A stretch of 64,000 nt of DNA from Rhizobiaceae bacterium (GTDB taxonomy: Bacteria > Pseudomonadota > Alphaproteobacteria > Rhizobiales > Rhizobiaceae): the NCBI GenBank assembly GCA_019635755.1, contig JAHBYW010000009.1:62001-126000 (forward strand), in the 5' to 3' direction. Below, in pieces: positions 31,048-40,555 of this stretch (position 1 is the first letter of the stretch; every line of letters begins with the position of its first letter). The translations under genes and the position numbers were made by a program. The notes below the pieces were generated by a model. The model was not told the origin of the DNA. It made no database searches and saw only the letters and a list, made by a program, of their open reading frames with translations.

Positions 31048-32073
31048 TCAGTTCGTGCCGCCGACCAGCTTGCCTGCCTTGAAGTCCGCGCGGATCGTCT
31101 CGAGTTCCGCGGCCGGGGCGGGGATCAGGCCGGCCGTCTCCAGCGTGCCGCCAAGGCCGGCCATCTGGTCGGACAGGAAGAACTCGGTGTACTCGGCGAG
31201 GCCGGGGATCACGCCGACGTGCTCGCCCTTCACGTAGAAGTAGAGAGGACGCGACACCGGATACTCGCCCGACGCCACCGTCTCGAGCGACGGCGTAACA
31301 CCGGACACGGTCGCCACCTTCAGCGTATCCTTGTTCTGGTCGTAGAAGGACAGGCCGAACACGCCGACGGTGGCCGGGTTCGCCTTCAGCCGAGCCAGCG
31401 TCTCGGTGTAGTCGCCGGCGATCTCGACCACGACGTCCTGGCGGAAGGTAGTGCAGGCCGCCTTCTTGGCGTCGGCGTCGAGTTCGGGCAGGCCGGCTTC
31501 CTTGCAGCCTTCGGCGATCACCTTCTCCTGAAACACCTCGCGGGTGCCGTGGTTGGAGCCCGGAATCGCGACGTTGATCTCCTGGTTCGGCAGCGAGGCG
31601 TCGATCTCGTTCCAGTTCTTGTACGGGTTCGCGACCATCTTGCCGTCGACCGGCACCTGCGCCGCGATAGCCTTGAAGACATGCACCGGCTCGAGCGCGA
31701 AGTCGCCCTGCCCGGCGCTCGATGCGAAGACGATGCCGTCGTAGCCGAACTTCACTTCCTGGATCTTGTTGACGCCGTTCGCCTTGCAGGTCTCGATTTC
31801 CTCGGCCTTGATGGCGCGCGAGGCATTGGCGATGTCGATGGTGTTCTCGCCCACGCCTTCGCAGAACTGCTTGAGGCCGCCGCCCGTGCCGCCGGATCCG
31901 ACGACCGGCGCCTTGAACTCGGGGAACGAGTTGCCGAACTCCTCGGCGACGATGCTGGCGAACGGCAGGACAGTCGACGAGCCGGCGATCTGGATGGTGT
32001 CGCGCGACTGCGCAAAGGCGGGAGCCGCGACCGCGACGGCAATGGCCGCCGTCGAAAGCAACAGTCTGTTCAT
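31048..32073 (-). CDS. pstS: Phosphate-binding periplasmic protein PstS
   Basis: 341 residues with a signal peptide (MNRLLLSTAAIAVAVAAPAFA, cleavage before QSR). Phosphate-contacting segments are visible: IAGSSTVLPF near the mature N terminus, VGSGGTGGGLKQFC and PGSNHGTREVF. It captures phosphate in the periplasm for PstCAB. It is the first gene of the operon, with a Pho box 69-86 bp upstream of its start. Confidence 0.93.
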   Translation of the reverse strand: MNRLLLSTAAIAVAVAAPAFAQSRDTIQIAGSSTVLPFASIVAEEFGNSFPEFKAPVVGSGGTGGGLKQFCEGVGENTIDIANASRAIKAEEIETCKANGVNKIQEVKFGYDGIVFASSAGQGDFALEPVHVFKAIAAQVPVDGKMVANPYKNWNEIDASLPNQEINVAIPGSNHGTREVFQEKVIAEGCKEAGLPELDADAKKAACTTFRQDVVVEIAGDYTETLARLKANPATVGVFGLSFYDQNKDTLKVATVSGVTPSLETVASGEYPVSRPLYFYVKGEHVGVIPGLAEYTEFFLSDQMAGLGGTLETAGLIPAPAAELETIRADFKAGKLVGGTN

Positions 32074-32141
32074 GGAGCCTACTCCGTTTCGGGAAACCTG
32101 GTGGACGCCTCGTGCGTCGGAGTGGGCACTAAAGATGCAGT

Positions 32142-32159
32142 GTTACAGCTGGATGACAG
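32142..32159 (-). promoter_or_regulatory. Pho box (PhoB-binding site) upstream of pstS
   Basis: On the minus strand CTGTCAT (32159-32153), a 4-bp spacer and CTGTAAC (32148-32142) match the two 7-bp direct repeats of the Pho box with one mismatch in the second half. Confidence 0.8.
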
Positions 32160-32349
32160 TTGCGTGTCGGGCCGGTGAAGTTGCGGGACAGCCCGGTGCG
32201 GCGATCTCGGACCCGCGATCTGCCAGGCCCGCGCTGCGGGGATTTGCGTCGCGGAGTCAGGCAGTTGGATCAGCCGGTCCGGCTCAACCGGATACGCCCG
32301 GCGCGAGCGCGCCGGTGGACATCGTCATCCCGGACCGGCAGTGCCGGCG

Positions 32350-35300
32350 TCAGCCGATCTGCCGCTCTCCGTCGCCCTCGACGCGGACCCATTTCTCGAC
32401 CTTGTCGAGCAGGGCCTTCGGGCTGATCGGCTTCGGCAGGTAATCGTCCATTCCCGCTTCGAGACAGCGCTCCCGGTCGCCCTTCAGGGCGTGGGCGGTG
32501 ACGCCGATGATCGGCACATGGGTCTCGCTTCCGCTCTCCTGCTTGCGGATCGTCGCGGTCGCCTCGAGCCCGTTCATCTCCGGCATCGAAACGTCCATGA
32601 GGATCATGCGCGGGCTCATTTCGAAGTACGCCTCGACGGCACGGCGGCCGTTGTTGACGATCTCGAAGCTGTAGCCTGTCTCCGACAGGATCTGGGTGAA
32701 CACGAGCTGGTTCACCTCATTGTCCTCCGCAACCAGGATATCGAGGCGGTGGTCGTCCCGTACCGCTCCGCGCCGCGGGGCGGGGCTCACGGCGGCTTCG
32801 CGGGCAGGCGCCGGCGTTTCGGTCGGTGGGACCTCGCCCGCGGCCGGCACGTCATCCACCGCGCGATGCTTCTGGATCGTCGACACGATCGTCTCCAGCA
32901 GCGCCGAAGACCGCGCCGGCTTGATGAGCTGCGCGTCGATGCCGAGATCGCGGAAGGCGACCGTCGACAGCGACTGGTCGACCGAGGTGAGGATGATGAT
33001 CGGGGTCTTCTCGATCCCCGCCGTGGCCCGGATGACGCGCGCGGTGTCGACCCCGGTCATGCCCGGCATCTGGAAGTCGAGCACGACGCAGTCCACACCA
33101 AGCCCGTATTGCGCGGCCGCCTTCAGCACGTCGATGCCTTCCGGTCCGCTCTCGGCAGCGCATGAATCGAACGTCCAGGACGCCATCTGCTCGCTCAGGA
33201 TCGCGCGGTTCACGGCGTTGTCGTCGACAACGAGGATGCGCGAGCCGGTGACGTCGACCGGCGCCACGCGCTTTGCCTGCGGACGGCCGGCATTGGGGAG
33301 CGTGACGGTGAACCAGAAGGTCGATCCGCGGCCTTCGTCGCTTTCGACGCCGATCTGGCCGCCCATCAGCTCGACGAGGCGCGAGGTGATGGCGAGGCCG
33401 AGCCCGGTTCCCTCATGACGGCGGGTCGACGAGCCATCGACCTGGCTGAACTTCTCGAACACGAGCTTCAGCTTGTCGGCCGGAATGCCGATGCCGGTAT
33501 CGGTCACCGACAGCTTGAGGCGTGTCGACTGACCGTCGGTCCACTGGCTCGAAACGTCGACCAGCACGTGGCCGGAATCGGTGAACTTGACGGCGTTGCC
33601 CAGCAGGTTGGTGATGATCTGGCGGACGCGTCCGACGTCGCCGACGAAGAGCTGCTGGCAGTCCGGTTCGACCCGGACGATCAGCTCGAGATCCTTCTCC
33701 TTGGCGCGCGTCGAGACCAGCGTCGCCACGTCCTCGATCGCCTCGGCGAGGTTGAAGGGCGCCGGGTCGAGCACCAGCTGCCCCGCATCGATCTTCGAGA
33801 AGTCGAGGATGTCGTTGATGATGGTCAAAAGCGCGTTGCCCGACTTCACGATGATGTCGGTGAACGTCTTCTGCTTCGGGTTGAGCTCCGACTTGGCGAG
33901 CAGTTCCGCCATGCCCAGCACGCCGTTCATCGGCGTGCGGATCTCGTGACTCATGTTGGCCAGGAACTCGGACTTCGCCCGATCGGCCAGGACGGCGCGG
34001 CGCTGGGCTTCCATCAGCTCCTGCTCGCGCTGCTTGAGCTCGCTGATGTCCATCGTGGACCCGATCAGGTAGAGCGACCCGTCGGAGGCGGTTACCACGC
34101 CCTTCTTGGCGAACTGGTATTGCATCGTGCCGTCCGGCTTGACGACATGCTCCTCGATCTCCTGGGTCTGCCCCGTCCGCAGGACCGCGAGATCGCCCTC
34201 GAGATACTGCTTGGCGCTGTCGCCGAAGAGGTCGGTGTCGGACTTGCCGATCGCGTCGTCCCGGCTGACGCCGACAAGCTCGCACCACCCCTTGTTGACG
34301 TAGAGCAGCTTGAGGTCCGGACGCTTGGCGTAGATCGAGATCGGCACATTGTCGATGATGCTGCGGAACACCTCGTTGTCGCGCAGGGTCTCCTTCAGCT
34401 TGTCTTCGCGCCGCTTGATCTCGGTGATGTCGGTGCTCGACCCGAAGACGTGCAGCCGTCCGTCGAGCGCGACCAGCGAATCCTTTCGCGTCATGAGCTC
34501 GCGCACCGTGCCGTCACGGTGGATGACCTGCTCCTCGGTCTCCACGGCCCGGCGCGTCGTCCGCGTTTCGGCGTCGAAGCTCGCATAGGCGCCGCCGGTG
34601 TCCGCCCCGAAGAGCTCGAGGTCGTCCTTGCCCACCGCTTCCGCCCGCGAGATGCCCGTCAGCGCCGTCCAGGCCTGGTTCACATACTCCATCTTGAGGT
34701 CGGCATTCTTGATGAAGGTCGACACGGGAAGCTCGTCCAGGACGCGCTTGTAGAGGTCGAGCTGGCGCATGCTGTCGCGCAGCGCGTTCTCTCGGCCCTT
34801 CAACTCGCTGATGTCCGTGCAGCAGCCGAACAGGTGCTTGGTGCCGTCGATCGCGCTCAGCAGCGTCTTGCGGGTCATCACCTCGCGCGAGGACCCGTCG
34901 CGATGGGGCACCGTCTCCTCGATCTCGACCGGATCGCCGGTCTCGATGATGCCCATGTCGGCATCGTCGAAACCGTCTGCATTGTCGCCGAACAAATCCC
35001 TGTCCGTCTTGCCGACGACGTCGGCGGCACTCAGACCTGTCAGCGTGGTGAACCCTTTGCTGACATATTCGAAGCGGCGGTCCATGCCCTTCATGAAGGT
35101 CATGACCGGCAGTTCGTCCAGCACCTGCCGCAACAGCTCGCTCTCGCGCATACTGTCGCGCAGCGCCCGCTCGCGGCGCTTGATCTCGGTGATGTCGGTG
35201 CAGGAGCCGTAGAGGCGGATCGAGCCGTCCTCGCGGATCAGCCGCTGCTTGCGGGTCATCAGCTCGGTGACCGCGCCGCCCGGTCCGGTGACCGTCTCCT

Positions 35301-38127
35301 CCAGGGAGATGCCCTGGCCCGACGTGAGAACCTGGCGGTCATGGCTGCTGAATGTCTGCGCCTCGCTGGACGGGAACAGTTCCGCGTCCGAACGCCCGAT
35401 CGCGCGGTCGCGCTCGACGCCCGTCATCTGCGTCCAGGCGGCGTTGACATATTCGATGAGAAGGTCCTCGGTCTTGACGAAGACACCGACGGGCAGCTCG
35501 TCCAGCACGTGCCGGTAGACGTCGATCTGGCGCATGCTCTCGCGCAGCGCCCGCTCGCGCTCCTTGAGCTCGGTGATCTCGACGCGAACGCCGACGAACG
35601 TGCCGTCGTCCGTGCGCATGTCGTAGACCTGGTGCCACGACCCGTCCTTGTGCTGCCGCTCGTAGAGGATCTGGCGCGCCCGGTGACGCTCCATGTAGGC
35701 GTCGGCCCAGGCGTCCCGATCGGTGTCGTAGAGCGCGTCGATGTGCGGATCGCCGCTGTTGCGGAAATAGGCGATCGAGTGGCCGTACTCGATCGCCTCG
35801 CGGAAGGTCTTGCCGCGCACCCACATCGGTGCCAGTTCGGGCAGGGACTGCTGCAGGCGCTGGTTGGCCAGCACGAACCGGTCGTCGCGGTCGTAGATGA
35901 TGACGCCGGCCGGCATCGAGTCGACCACGCCGGCGAGGTAGCGGTGCGCCTCCTCGGCCTCCGCCTCTCGCCGCCGCAGTTCGGTGATGTCGAAGATCGA
36001 GCAGGCGACGTAGTCCTTGCCGCTGTCGGTCCGGATCCTGTTCTTCCGCACGACGCGCGAACGGCCGATGCCGGAGAACTCGAAATCCTCCTCGACTTCG
36101 AAGGGAACCCCGCTCTCCAACACCTGGCGCTCGGTCAGTTCGAATGCGCGGGCATCGTCCTCCGGCACGAAGTCGCTGCCCTTGCGGCCCATCATGTCCT
36201 CGGGCTTGAGCTCGAAGAGCGAGGCGAACGCCGCGTTGACGAGAACGAAGTTGAGATCGGAATCCTTGACGAAGAGGGGCTGCGACACGCCGTTCAGCAC
36301 CGCCTCCGACAACCGCGCCTTCTCCAGCGCGCCGGCCAGTTCCGCTTCGCGCTGCTTCAGTTCCGAAACGTCGTAGTAGGTCACGAGCCGCTTGCCGCCG
36401 GACAGCGCGGTGGCTGAGTAGATGAGCGTGCGGCCATCGGCACGATGGAACTCGCGCGGCGCCACGTCGCCCGCCCGAACCTCGGCCTGGCGGTCGGCCA
36501 CGAACGTCTCGAATTCCGCGTCCGACAGATTGTCGTAGAGGCCGCGGCTGCGGTTGTGGCGCATGCCGGTGCCGAACAGGCTGCCTTCCGGCAGCTCCTC
36601 CGGCGTAAGTCCCCACATCTCGTAGAATTGCTCGCTGATGAGTTCCGTCTTCAGCTGCCCGTCGACGAGGATGACGCCCATCTTCATCGCGTCGAGCATG
36701 CGGCGGAGGTCGGAGAGCATCGTCTGCGACCGCTCGTTCGCCCGCGCCAGCTCCTCCTCGCGCCTCTTGGCATCGGTGACGTCGAGGTAGCAGATCAGAC
36801 GCTTGCCGCCGGTGAGCGCAGTGACGGAATAGACCAGCGTGCTGCCGTCGGCGCGATGGAACTCTCGGGGCGCGACATCACCGGCGGTGATCTCGCCGAT
36901 GCGCGAGGTGACGTAACCCTCCCAGTCCATGTCGGCGATGTCGTAGATGCCGTTGTGACGGTTCACGTCCATCAGGGAGCGGAAGTGGTCGCCGACCGAC
37001 ACCTCGTCCGGCCGCAGCTTCCAGATTTCGTAGAACGCCTTGTTGATGATCTGCGCCGTCATGTCGGCGTCGACCAGCACGACACCCATTCGCATCGCGT
37101 CCAGCGTCCGCTGGAGATCGCGCAGCAGGTTCTCGCTGCGCTCGTTGGCTGCGACGGCTTCGGTCTTCGCCTTCTCGGCGCGCGCCTCGCGTGCCTTCAG
37201 CTCGCTGATGTCGGTGATGATGGCGACGGTGCCGCCGTCCTCCACCCGCATCTCGCGCCGCATCGTCCAGCGGCCGTCGGCAAAGCGGAGCGTGCCCTGC
37301 CAGTCGTCAAGTTCGGCGCGCCGCTTGAAGAAGGCCTCACGCCATTCGCGGTGGGGTACGCCCGACGTGTCCCACAGGCCGCGTTCGAGGCCCGCGTCGA
37401 TGAGGGACTCCAGCGACAGCCCGGGCCTGACGATATCCGCCAGGCCGCTATAGATGCTCAGGAAGGCCTCGTTGTAGAGGACGAGATTGTCGTCCTTGTC
37501 ATAGTAGCAGAACGCGTCGCTCATCGCATTGAGCGCCGCCAGCAGGCGCTCGCGCACATCCGTCCCGCCATCGCCGAACAGGCGCACGCGTTGCTCGCTG
37601 CGGGCGAGGCTCTTCTGCAGGTCCTCGACCTCTTCGGTCGCCTGCGCGACATTCGTCACGTTGCGGCCGATGCCGCGGTAGCCGAGGAAGGTGCCGGCCG
37701 CGTCGAATCGCGGATAGCCGGATGTCGACACCCACCGGCAGGAGGCGTTGCCGTCCGTCAGCTCGTAGACGAAGTCCCGGAAGGGGCGCCGCGCCTGCAG
37801 GTCGGCCAGATGCGCCTCTCCGCTGCGGCTCGCCTTCGAGACCTTCTTGAGGAAGTCGAACCGGAACCGCCCAAGAACCTTGGACGCGTCGACACCCGTG
37901 ACGGTCTGATAGCTGTCCGACACCCATGAGAAGCGGAGCTGGGAGTCGGTTTCCCAGACCCAGTCCGCCGCAGCCTCGAGGAGGTCCCACAGCGCCGACG
38001 CGTCAAGCCCCAGCGGCGGGCGACCCGCCGCTGCTTCGATCTCCACCTTCCCGATTTCCGGCGCGGTCCCTCTTCCCGCCGGCTCGGTCGCTTCTGTCGA
38101 AGCACCGCGCCCGTCCCGCAAACTCAC
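32350..38127 (-). CDS. Giant cytoplasmic multi-PAS hybrid sensor histidine kinase with two receivers
   Basis: 1925 residues with no transmembrane segment. I count ten PAS-like units, near residues 45-160, 193-310, 338-452, 474-592, 607-718, 729-855, 868-984, 998-1110, 1125-1240 and 1252-1366. Units 7-10 and units 3-4 are close internal duplicates (VLDELPV and REFHRADG blocks recur). A HisKA box follows with the phospho-acceptor H1394 in NMSHEIRTP, then HATPase_c (TDTGIGIP, GTGLGLAI), receiver 1 (D1684 in VVLDFQMPG) and receiver 2 (D1845 in MILMDVSMPE). No Hpt domain is present, so an external phosphotransfer protein is needed. It starts with GTG at 38127 and has a weak ribosome site. Confidence 0.9.
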   Translation of the reverse strand: MSLRDGRGASTEATEPAGRGTAPEIGKVEIEAAAGRPPLGLDASALWDLLEAAADWVWETDSQLRFSWVSDSYQTVTGVDASKVLGRFRFDFLKKVSKASRSGEAHLADLQARRPFRDFVYELTDGNASCRWVSTSGYPRFDAAGTFLGYRGIGRNVTNVAQATEEVEDLQKSLARSEQRVRLFGDGGTDVRERLLAALNAMSDAFCYYDKDDNLVLYNEAFLSIYSGLADIVRPGLSLESLIDAGLERGLWDTSGVPHREWREAFFKRRAELDDWQGTLRFADGRWTMRREMRVEDGGTVAIITDISELKAREARAEKAKTEAVAANERSENLLRDLQRTLDAMRMGVVLVDADMTAQIINKAFYEIWKLRPDEVSVGDHFRSLMDVNRHNGIYDIADMDWEGYVTSRIGEITAGDVAPREFHRADGSTLVYSVTALTGGKRLICYLDVTDAKRREEELARANERSQTMLSDLRRMLDAMKMGVILVDGQLKTELISEQFYEMWGLTPEELPEGSLFGTGMRHNRSRGLYDNLSDAEFETFVADRQAEVRAGDVAPREFHRADGRTLIYSATALSGGKRLVTYYDVSELKQREAELAGALEKARLSEAVLNGVSQPLFVKDSDLNFVLVNAAFASLFELKPEDMMGRKGSDFVPEDDARAFELTERQVLESGVPFEVEEDFEFSGIGRSRVVRKNRIRTDSGKDYVACSIFDITELRRREAEAEEAHRYLAGVVDSMPAGVIIYDRDDRFVLANQRLQQSLPELAPMWVRGKTFREAIEYGHSIAYFRNSGDPHIDALYDTDRDAWADAYMERHRARQILYERQHKDGSWHQVYDMRTDDGTFVGVRVEITELKERERALRESMRQIDVYRHVLDELPVGVFVKTEDLLIEYVNAAWTQMTGVERDRAIGRSDAELFPSSEAQTFSSHDRQVLTSGQGISLEETVTGPGGAVTELMTRKQRLIREDGSIRLYGSCTDITEIKRRERALRDSMRESELLRQVLDELPVMTFMKGMDRRFEYVSKGFTTLTGLSAADVVGKTDRDLFGDNADGFDDADMGIIETGDPVEIEETVPHRDGSSREVMTRKTLLSAIDGTKHLFGCCTDISELKGRENALRDSMRQLDLYKRVLDELPVSTFIKNADLKMEYVNQAWTALTGISRAEAVGKDDLELFGADTGGAYASFDAETRTTRRAVETEEQVIHRDGTVRELMTRKDSLVALDGRLHVFGSSTDITEIKRREDKLKETLRDNEVFRSIIDNVPISIYAKRPDLKLLYVNKGWCELVGVSRDDAIGKSDTDLFGDSAKQYLEGDLAVLRTGQTQEIEEHVVKPDGTMQYQFAKKGVVTASDGSLYLIGSTMDISELKQREQELMEAQRRAVLADRAKSEFLANMSHEIRTPMNGVLGMAELLAKSELNPKQKTFTDIIVKSGNALLTIINDILDFSKIDAGQLVLDPAPFNLAEAIEDVATLVSTRAKEKDLELIVRVEPDCQQLFVGDVGRVRQIITNLLGNAVKFTDSGHVLVDVSSQWTDGQSTRLKLSVTDTGIGIPADKLKLVFEKFSQVDGSSTRRHEGTGLGLAITSRLVELMGGQIGVESDEGRGSTFWFTVTLPNAGRPQAKRVAPVDVTGSRILVVDDNAVNRAILSEQMASWTFDSCAAESGPEGIDVLKAAAQYGLGVDCVVLDFQMPGMTGVDTARVIRATAGIEKTPIIILTSVDQSLSTVAFRDLGIDAQLIKPARSSALLETIVSTIQKHRAVDDVPAAGEVPPTETPAPAREAAVSPAPRRGAVRDDHRLDILVAEDNEVNQLVFTQILSETGYSFEIVNNGRRAVEAYFEMSPRMILMDVSMPEMNGLEATATIRKQESGSETHVPIIGVTAHALKGDRERCLEAGMDDYLPKPISPKALLDKVEKWVRVEGDGERQIG

Positions 38128-38309
38128 CGGCAGCGCCCTCTCTCCTCAGCGCAAAACGATCGCGTTAACCCTGCCAGACAAGGATTAACGAGGGGCTAAC
38201 CTTGATGATCTGCTTCCGCGCCGGCCTGAACTGCCACGCAGGGTCGAGGCCACTTGTTCGCAGCACTCCATCCATAGTAAGCATGTGAAGAAACGGGGCT
38301 GGATTTACC

Positions 38310-39524
38310 ATGGCGAGCTTCACCATTTCGGGCACCTCTTCGACGCCGCGGTCCCTCGTGGGCGTCGATCTTGGCGAAGTGCTGGTCAGCGGCGTGCTCA
38401 ATGCCCCGGTCTATATGCGCGACTACTCGCTGCTGCGCGTCTGGGGCAAGATCGCCGATGCCGGAGGCGTGTCGCTCGAGCCAGACACCGCCGATGCGAA
38501 GATCCACGTCTACTCCACCGGATCGATCGCCGCCGCGTCCGGCGCCATCCGCGCGGAGTTCTCCGCCGGCGTCAACATCGTCAACGAAGGCAATATCTCG
38601 GCCGTGCTGAGCGCGATCAGCATCACCTACAAGACGGGCCTGTGGACGATCTACAATTGGGGCAGGATCCTTAGCACCACCGCCGCGGGCATCGAGATCG
38701 ATCCATCCCAGGCAGGCGCCGACCCCTCCGTCAGCAACATGGGCCTCATCATGGGCAAATGGGGGGTTACCAGCCAGGCAAAGCTGACGCTCAACAATTT
38801 CGGCACGATCAGCGGCACCAAATGGGCGATCGTCACGTTCGGCCACAATGATTTCGTCGCCAACAGCGGCACGATCCGCGGTCAGGTCGACCTCGAACAC
38901 GGCAACAACGTCTTCAGCGGTTCAACCGGGCGCCAGACCTATGTGCAGACCGGCAACGGCACGGACACGATCATGGGCGGCGTCAACAGCGAGACGCTGA
39001 AGAGCCTGGGCGGCCGCGACACGATCCTCGGCGCCGGGGGACACGATCAGATCTTCGGCGGCAGCGGTAACGACCGGCTGGACGGCGGCGGCGGCAACGA
39101 CAAGATCTTCGGCGAAATCGGCAACGACCTGATCATCGGAAGCGCCGGCAACGACCGGCTCAACGGTGGTCCCGGCCTCGACACGATCTCGGGCGGCCCC
39201 GGCAACGACATCTTCATCTTCAACACGCCGGTGAATCGCGCGCATCGCGACATCATCACCGACTTCGCCAACCGCCGCGGCAACAACGACGTCTTCCACC
39301 TCGAGAACCAGGCCTTCAAGAAGCTGGGCAAGCACGGCGCGCTGAACCCGGACTTCTTCGTGAATGGAAAGGCTGCCCAGGACGGCAACGATTACCTGAT
39401 CTACAACCGCGCGCTCGGAACGCTGAGCTATGACAGCAACGGCAGTCAGGCCGGCGGCGTGACCCTGATCGCCACGCTGCTGACCAAGCCTGTGCTCACG
39501 GCACTGGACTTCGTGGTGATCTGA
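38310..39524 (+). CDS. RTX/hemolysin-type calcium-binding repeat protein
   Basis: 404 residues. Residues 1-205 are a beta-rich, repetitive region (NEGNISAVLSAISITYK, NFGTISGTKWAIVTFG) suggestive of a beta-solenoid. About 210-300 holds glycine-aspartate RTX nonapeptides (GGSGNDRLDGGGGNDKIFG, GNDLIIGSAGNDRLNGG, GGPGNDIFIF), forming a calcium-binding parallel beta-roll. The last 100 residues, including ITDFANRRGNNDVFHLE, resemble the C-terminal signal region of type I secreted proteins. No N-terminal signal peptide is present, consistent with type I export. No exporter genes lie beside it. Confidence 0.85.
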   Translation: MASFTISGTSSTPRSLVGVDLGEVLVSGVLNAPVYMRDYSLLRVWGKIADAGGVSLEPDTADAKIHVYSTGSIAAASGAIRAEFSAGVNIVNEGNISAVLSAISITYKTGLWTIYNWGRILSTTAAGIEIDPSQAGADPSVSNMGLIMGKWGVTSQAKLTLNNFGTISGTKWAIVTFGHNDFVANSGTIRGQVDLEHGNNVFSGSTGRQTYVQTGNGTDTIMGGVNSETLKSLGGRDTILGAGGHDQIFGGSGNDRLDGGGGNDKIFGEIGNDLIIGSAGNDRLNGGPGLDTISGGPGNDIFIFNTPVNRAHRDIITDFANRRGNNDVFHLENQAFKKLGKHGALNPDFFVNGKAAQDGNDYLIYNRALGTLSYDSNGSQAGGVTLIATLLTKPVLTALDFVVI

Positions 39525-39548
39525 GGGGGCTTCAAGGTCGATCGCCGC

Positions 39549-39623
39549 TGGTACGCCCACGGGGAATCGAACCCCGGTTTGCGCCGTGAGAGGGCGCCGT
39601 CCTGACCGCTAGACGATGGGCGC
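39549..39623 (-). tRNA. tRNA-Glu (anticodon CTC)
   Basis: On the minus strand the acceptor GCGCCCA pairs with TGGGCGT (one G-T pair), followed by discriminator A and an encoded CCA. The D arm contains TCGTCTAGCGGTCAGGAC, the anticodon stem-loop is GCGCC-CTCTCAC-GGCGC with anticodon CTC, and the T arm is CCGGGG-TTCGATT-CCCCG-like. The match to bacterial tRNA-Glu is clear. Confidence 0.95.
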
Positions 39624-39770
39624 CCGCAGCGAACCCGCGATATAGGCTGGCAATCCGCAAAAAGCAACATGTCCCGGCACTTCAAAGAGATGGGGTCGGG
39701 AAGGCTCTGGCGACTCGAGCCGCACGCCTCGTTGGAGCACAGGAGTGCGGCGCCGGCCTAAAGGCCGGAG

Positions 39771-40181
39771 TCAGTGCTTGGGCTGGATCAGATCCCAGAG
39801 GTTGCCGCACAAATCCTCGAACACCGCGACGGTGCCATAGGCCTCGTGCCGCGGCACTTCCCTGAACACCACGCCGCGCGCCGCCATCGCCCGGTGATCG
39901 CGGTCGAAATCGTCGGTCTCCAGGAAGAAGCCGACGCGGCCACCCGTCTGGTCGCCGACGCGGGCGGCCTGTGCCTGCCCTTCGGCCTTTGCCAGCAGCA
40001 GCCGGGCGCCGGCACCCGATGCAGCCACCACGACCCAGCGTTTGCCCTCGCCGAGCGCGACGTCCTCGACCGGCTGGAAACCCAGGCAGCGCGTGTACCA
40101 GGCGATCGCCTCGTCATAGTCCGCGACGACGACCGCGACGGTTGCGATACGCCGGACGCCAGCCGGAAAGACCTCGCTCAT
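39771..40181 (-). CDS. VOC-family (glyoxalase/bleomycin-resistance-like) protein
   Basis: 136 residues forming two beta-alpha-beta-beta-beta modules. The first starts RIATVAVVVADYDEAIAWYT with the usual CLGFQPVEDVALGEGKRWV; the second has VGFFLETDDFDRDHRAM and ends FEDLCGNLWDLIQ, where the glutamate would be a metal ligand. Substrate unknown. Its start overlaps the stop of the preceding membrane-anchored protein gene by four bases, so the two form an operon divergent from rluD. Confidence 0.82.
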   Translation of the reverse strand: MSEVFPAGVRRIATVAVVVADYDEAIAWYTRCLGFQPVEDVALGEGKRWVVVAASGAGARLLLAKAEGQAQAARVGDQTGGRVGFFLETDDFDRDHRAMAARGVVFREVPRHEAYGTVAVFEDLCGNLWDLIQPKH

Positions 40182-40555
40182 TCGACGGCGATGTCGAAAC
40201 GCCCGACGATGCGGCGCTCGCCGATGTCGTACAGGAAGATCGCGCGCCCGCCGGGAATCTCGGCGTCGATTGCGATACGGCCGCCCGACAGGCTCTGCGA
40301 CACGATGCGGGCGCCGGCCGGCAGCGGGATACTGCCGCTCATGACCCCGTCCGAGGGCGGCGCCGCGATGTCCGCGGGCGGCGCGTCGGGACCGCTTCGC
40401 GCTCGGTAGACAATCGCCAGCACCACCGCCATAAGGGCGACGAAGAGCAGGCCGAGATTGATGCCGACGAAACGCACCAGCCGACGGCGCACCCGCTCGA
40501 CCGCCGGATCGAGCGGCTTTTCCTCGTTCTCGTCGTCCAGAACCCTGTTTGCCAA
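40178..40555 (-). CDS. Membrane-anchored protein of unknown function (DUF6476-like)
   Basis: About 125 residues: an acidic N terminus (ANRVLDDENEEKPLDPAVER), a single helix (GINLGLLFVALMAVVLAIVY), a Pro/Ala linker, and a small beta-rich domain with GARIVSQSLSGGRIAIDAE and GRAIFLYDIGERRIVGRF. It resembles DUF6476 proteins found beside rluD in related genomes, as I recall. No ATG is available; the best start is a TTG at 40555, immediately back to back with the rluD ATG at 40556, which is unusual. Confidence 0.65.
   Translation of the reverse strand: MANRVLDDENEEKPLDPAVERVRRRLVRFVGINLGLLFVALMAVVLAIVYRARSGPDAPPADIAAPPSDGVMSGSIPLPAGARIVSQSLSGGRIAIDAEIPGGRAIFLYDIGERRIVGRFDIAVE

Noticed and set aside
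32298-32315. GC-rich palindrome downstream of the hybrid kinase as terminator
   Set aside because: No T-tract follows on either strand; not counted as a terminator.
33415-35560. Regular repeats as a CRISPR array
   Set aside because: The period is about 380 bp and the repeats are coding PAS units; no short direct repeats with unique spacers and no cas genes occur anywhere in the window.
33415-36417. 1000-codon plus-strand frame
   Set aside because: Entirely antisense to the PAS units of the hybrid kinase; its internal repetition simply mirrors the repeated PAS DNA.
36445-37929. 494-codon plus-strand frame
   Set aside because: Antisense to the N-terminal PAS units of the same kinase.
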